Below, piece by piece: positions 60,397-64,000 of a stretch of DNA of 64,000 bases. The notes under the pieces were generated by a model. It ran no database searches. It saw nothing but the letters and a program-made list of their open reading frames with translations, and had not been told where the DNA came from. This stretch comes from Caprella mutica (taxonomy: Eukaryota; Arthropoda; Malacostraca; Amphipoda; Caprellidae). A program made the position numbers and the translations under genes. The stretch lies in NCBI GenBank assembly GCA_947561585.1, contig CANNZV010001064.1, positions 264,497-328,496 on the forward strand. Reading direction: 5' to 3'. How positions within the stretch are numbered: position 1 is the first letter of the stretch; every line of letters begins with the position of its first letter.

Positions 60397-61628
60397 ATGG
60401 TAGGAAGAAAGGACTTGGAATGGTAGGAGAAAGGACTTGGAATGGTAGGAGAAAGGACTTGGAATGGTAGGAAGAAAGGACTTGTAATGGTAGGAGAAAG
60501 GACTTGGAATGGTAGGAAGAAAGGACTTGGAATGGTAGGAGAAAGACTTGGAATGGTAGGAGAAAGACTTGGAATGGTAGGAAGAAAGGACTTGGAATGG
60601 TAGGAAGAAAGGACTTGGAATGGTAGGAAGAAAGGACTTGGAATGGTAGGAATAAAGGACTTGGAATGGTAGGAGAAAGGACTTGGAATGGTAGGAAGAA
60701 AGGACTTGGAATGATAGGAGAAAGGACTTGGAATGGTAGGAAGAAAGGACTTGGAATGTTAGGAGAAAGGACTTGGAATGGTAGGAAAAAGGACTTGGAA
60801 TGGTAGGAAGAAAGGACTTGGAATGGTAGGAGAAAGGATTGGAATGGTAGGAGAAAGGACTTGAAATGGTAGGAAGAAAGGACTTGGAATGGTAGGAGAA
60901 AGGACTTGGAATGGTAGGAAAAAGGACTTGGAATGGTAGGAGAAAGGACTTGGAATGGTAGGAGAAAGGACTTGGAATGGTAGGAGAAAGGACTTGGAAT
61001 GGTAGGAGAAAGGACTTGGAATGGTAGAAAGAAAGGACTTGGAATGGTAGGAGAAAGGACTTGGAATGGTAGGAGAAAGGACTTGGAATGGTAGGAGAAA
61101 GGACTTGGAATGGTAGGAGAAAGGACTCGGAATGGTAGGAGAAAGGACTTGGAATGGTAGGAGAAAGGACTTGGAATGGTAGGAGAAAGGACTTGGAATG
61201 GTAGGAAGAAAGGACTTGCAATGGTAGGAGAAAGGACTTGGAATGATAGGAAGAAAGGACTTGGAATGGTAGGAAGAAAGGACTTGGAATGGTAGGAGAA
61301 AGGACTTGGAATGGTAGGAGAAAGGACTTGAAATGGTAGGAAGAAAGGACTTGGAATGGTAGGAGAAAGGACTTGGAATGGTAGGAAAGGACTTGGAATG
61401 GTAGGAGAAAGGACTTGTAATGGTAGGAGAAAGGACTTTGAATGGTAGGAGAAAGACTTGGAATGGTAGGAGAAAGACTTGGAATGGTAGGAGAAAGACT
61501 TGGAATGGTAGGAAGAAAGGACTTGGAATGGTTGGAGAAAGGATTTGGAATGGTAGGAAGAAAGGACTGGGAATGGTATGAGAAAGGATTTGGAATGGTA
61601 GGAAGAAAGGACTTGGAATGGTAGGAAG
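60397..61628 (+). repeat. Purine-rich minisatellite, 22/24-bp unit, about 55 copies
   Basis: Unit GGAATGGTAGGAGAAAGGAC plus TT, alternating with AGGAAGAAAGGACTT forms. The 433-residue minus-strand frame lacks a credible start and is a repeat artefact. Confidence 0.93.
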
Positions 61629-61835
61629 GAGGAGGCTTATATGTCAATAGTAAATAATATTATTATTGTAATATTTATCTATAGTGTTGGGTGAATTTAT
61701 TCTTAAATTTGAAAGAATGGTATCCAATTAAATTAAAAAATAATCATAATAATTTAATAATTAATGAGGAATAAAATTTAAATAAATTACAGTGTAAATC
61801 TAACTTCATATGTATATCTATGGAACGTAACATTG

Positions 61836-62118
61836 TTTCAATGAAGTCCTGTGTACCTTCACACCGTTTCAATGAAGTCCCTTGTACCTTCAGTCCTTCA
61901 TATCGTTCAATGAAGTCCCTTGTACCTTCATATTGTTTCAATGAAGTCCCTTGTACCTTCAGTCCTTCATATCGTTTCAATGAAGTCCCCTTGTACCTTC
62001 ATATTGTTTCAATGAAGTCCCTTGTACCTTCAGTCCTTCATACCGTTTCAATGAAGTCCCTTGTACCTTCATATCGTTTCAATGAAGTCCCTTGTACCTT
62101 CAGTCCTTCACATCGTTT
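61836..62118 (+). repeat. Minisatellite of alternating short and long units
   Basis: TTTCAATGAAGTCCCTTGTA followed by CCTTCATA(T/C)(T/C)G in short units and by CCTTCAGTCCTTCATATCG in long ones. Short and long alternate, so the working unit is about 69 bp. Confidence 0.9.
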
Positions 62119-63294
62119 CTGAGCCGTAACTCTGGCCAATTTTCCGTGTGTTTTGTTTCCATCAGTCAAGGCTTTAATATGCGGATGGCAGGAATTTTTC
62201 GACTCGGCTGAGGAAAGAGTGAAAACGGTGCCGTTACAGTCAATTTTAGCGAGTTATTTATCACTCTAGAACGAGGAGGCAGCAATGGAACGTGGAGATG
62301 GAACGAGGAGAGAGAACTGGAACGTGGAGGAATGGGAGGATGTATACGATTGGAACAGAAGGGTAAACATGAATGATTAAAATTGAGGATAGAACGCGTG
62401 AATGAATTAGTGGAACGATTGGAAATGGAACGAAATTAAACAGCTGAATTTAATCAGATTATCGAGAAAAAGGATAAAAGCTTTTGAGGAGGGAATTAAG
62501 AATAACAAATAAAATAATATATAGGGATGAATTTCTTCAAAATCTCACGAGGAAAAAATGTCATTTAACTAAATTGATTAAATTTAATGTTTTTAGCGAT
62601 TAAATCAGTGAACTTAAAAATAAACAATTTTATAAGAATAATCAAAGTTAACTTTTGTTGCACTTTAAGGATATATTTTTCCATTAGACAAACAGAGTCT
62701 CCGTTATACTGCAATAGATTTTCTATGTAATGCTTTTACACATTGAGTCAAGAAAAGCAGGTACGAAATTAAAATCGCCATAACTTTAACAGGAAACAAC
62801 CTATCTTCATATGGTTTTCTTTGGTTAATGGAGATAATTGCCAGCTCCGTTTATTTTTATAATATCTCTGACAACTCCTGCATACCTGCCATATGTGTCG
62901 ACTTCTACCAGTTGTTCTGGTGACTTTTCTACCAAAACACATCTGTCAGAAAACAGCACAAAAAGGTATCGGTTTTCATTTATTTCAATGTGAACAACTT
63001 CCGCAAATATAAAAATAATTAAAATCTGAATCGTGCATAATGACCTGTAGAATTGCAATAAGAACATGTAAAATGGTAATTAGGGAAGTATATGCCATGT
63101 TACAAAGTAACTACGTATAGTGAAATGAAATTGTACCTGCTTCTACTTTTTGAAAGTTAACTAATTGTCACATTTATAAAAGGAAAATATACTGATGGTG
63201 ATGCTTGTAGGTATTTGAAAATTATCTGGTACACGATGACAAATTTGTAAGATTTGAAAAAAATATAAAATTAGAAAAATAAGCATAATGTGCA
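62119..63294. other. Unique sequence
   Basis: GGAACG-rich words (62270-62440) form a loose repeat, and the only frame of note is the candidate exon at 62823-63010. Confidence 0.45.
62823..63010 (-). other. Candidate small exon of an unidentified gene
   Basis: A minus-strand frame of about 60 residues (HIEINENRYLFVLFSDRCVL, EKSPEQLVEVDTYGRYAGVV, RDIIKINGAG) has a balanced amino acid mix unlike the surrounding AT-rich frames. TTTTCTGACAG inside it would serve as an acceptor and GGCAG|GTATGC as a donor, enclosing VEKSPEQLVEVDTYGR. I recognise no family, and the frame could be chance. Confidence 0.2.
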
Positions 63295-64000
63295 GACTCT
63301 TTTCTCTGATTGTACATCATCACAGTGACTCTTTTCTCTGATTGTACATCATCACAGTGACTCTTTTCTCTGATAGTACATCATCACAGTGACTCTTTTC
63401 TCTGATAGTACATCATCACAGTGACTCTTTTCTCTGATTGTACATCATCACAGTGACTCTTTTCTCTGATAGTACATCATCACAGTGACTCTTTTCTCTG
63501 ATAATACATCATCACAGTGACTCTTTTCTCTGATAGTACATCATCACAGTGACTCTTTTCTCTGATAGTACATCATCGCAGTGACTCTTTTCTCTGATAG
63601 TACATCATCACAGTGACTCTTTTCTCTGATAGTACATCATCACAGTGACTCTTTTCTCTGATAGTACATCATCACAGTGACTCTTTTCTCTGATAGTACA
63701 TCATCACAGTGACTCTTTTCTCTGATAGTACATCATCACAGTGACTCTTTTCTCTGATAGTACATCATCACAGTGACTCTTTTCTCTGATAGTACATCAT
63801 CACAGTGACTCTTTTCTCTGATAGTACATCATCACCAGTGACTCTTTTCTCTGATAGTACATCATCACAGTGACTCTTTTCTCTGATAGTACATCATCAC
63901 AGTGACTCTTTTCTCTGATAGTACATCATCACAGTGACTCTTTTCTCTGATAGTACATCATCACAGTGACTCTTTTCTCTGACAGTACATCATCACAGTG
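63295..64000 (+). repeat. Minisatellite, 32-bp unit, at least 22 copies, cut by the window end
   Basis: Unit GACTCTTTTCTCTGATAGTA plus CATCATCACAGT. The first copies have GATTGTACATC, later ones GATAGTACATC. One copy has an inserted C (63831-63840 region). The array continues past the right edge. Confidence 0.95.

Noticed and set aside
60346..61647. 433-residue Ser/Phe/Leu-rich minus-strand frame
   Set aside because: Shadow of the purine-rich 22/24-bp array; competing frames on the other strand are equally open.

Overview
This is a eukaryotic, AT-rich, almost gene-free window, most likely intergenic or deep-intron DNA from an arthropod or related invertebrate. Spliceosomal introns, Tc1/mariner-, hAT- and Penelope-type relics, MITEs with TA, TAA or 8-bp duplications, and very long minisatellites all point away from bacteria. 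There are no operons, CRISPR arrays or recognisable host housekeeping genes. A species cannot be named from this sequence.

The one convincing protein-coding gene is at 2666-4565 on the minus strand. It is a five-exon Tc1/mariner-superfamily transposase whose pieces join in frame into about 356 residues, with a complete acidic triad of D163, D257 and E293 (35 residues between the last two). Three introns have GT..AG borders. Intron 3 has ATAAGA where GTAAGA is expected, so the copy is either freshly damaged or depends on a rare AT-AG intron. No terminal inverted repeats were found around the gene, so it may be domesticated or a host-like copy.

Region by region: 1-9 kb holds the transposase, an inverted repeat pair (375-600 / 7268-7492), a hAT-like MITE with an exact 8-bp duplication, and a G-run array. 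9-27 kb is mostly unique DNA with MITEs, and a Penelope-like element fragment folded into a 262-bp-arm inverted repeat at 18.8-19.4 kb. From 27.8 kb to the right edge the window is dominated by more than 20 unrelated tandem arrays (units 12-43 bp, up to 1.4 kb long), one interrupted by a 147-base assembly gap. Between the arrays lie MITEs and two decayed mariner-like (DUF4817-type) coding relics.

The most unusual theme is modular palindromes. A roughly 42-bp near-perfect palindrome centred on GATACCTGCAGGTATC occurs about a dozen times. It sits at the centre of two MITE families with different arms and also occurs alone, while one of those families carries a completely different central palindrome in other copies. 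Most long open frames in this window are tandem repeats without stops and are not called as genes.
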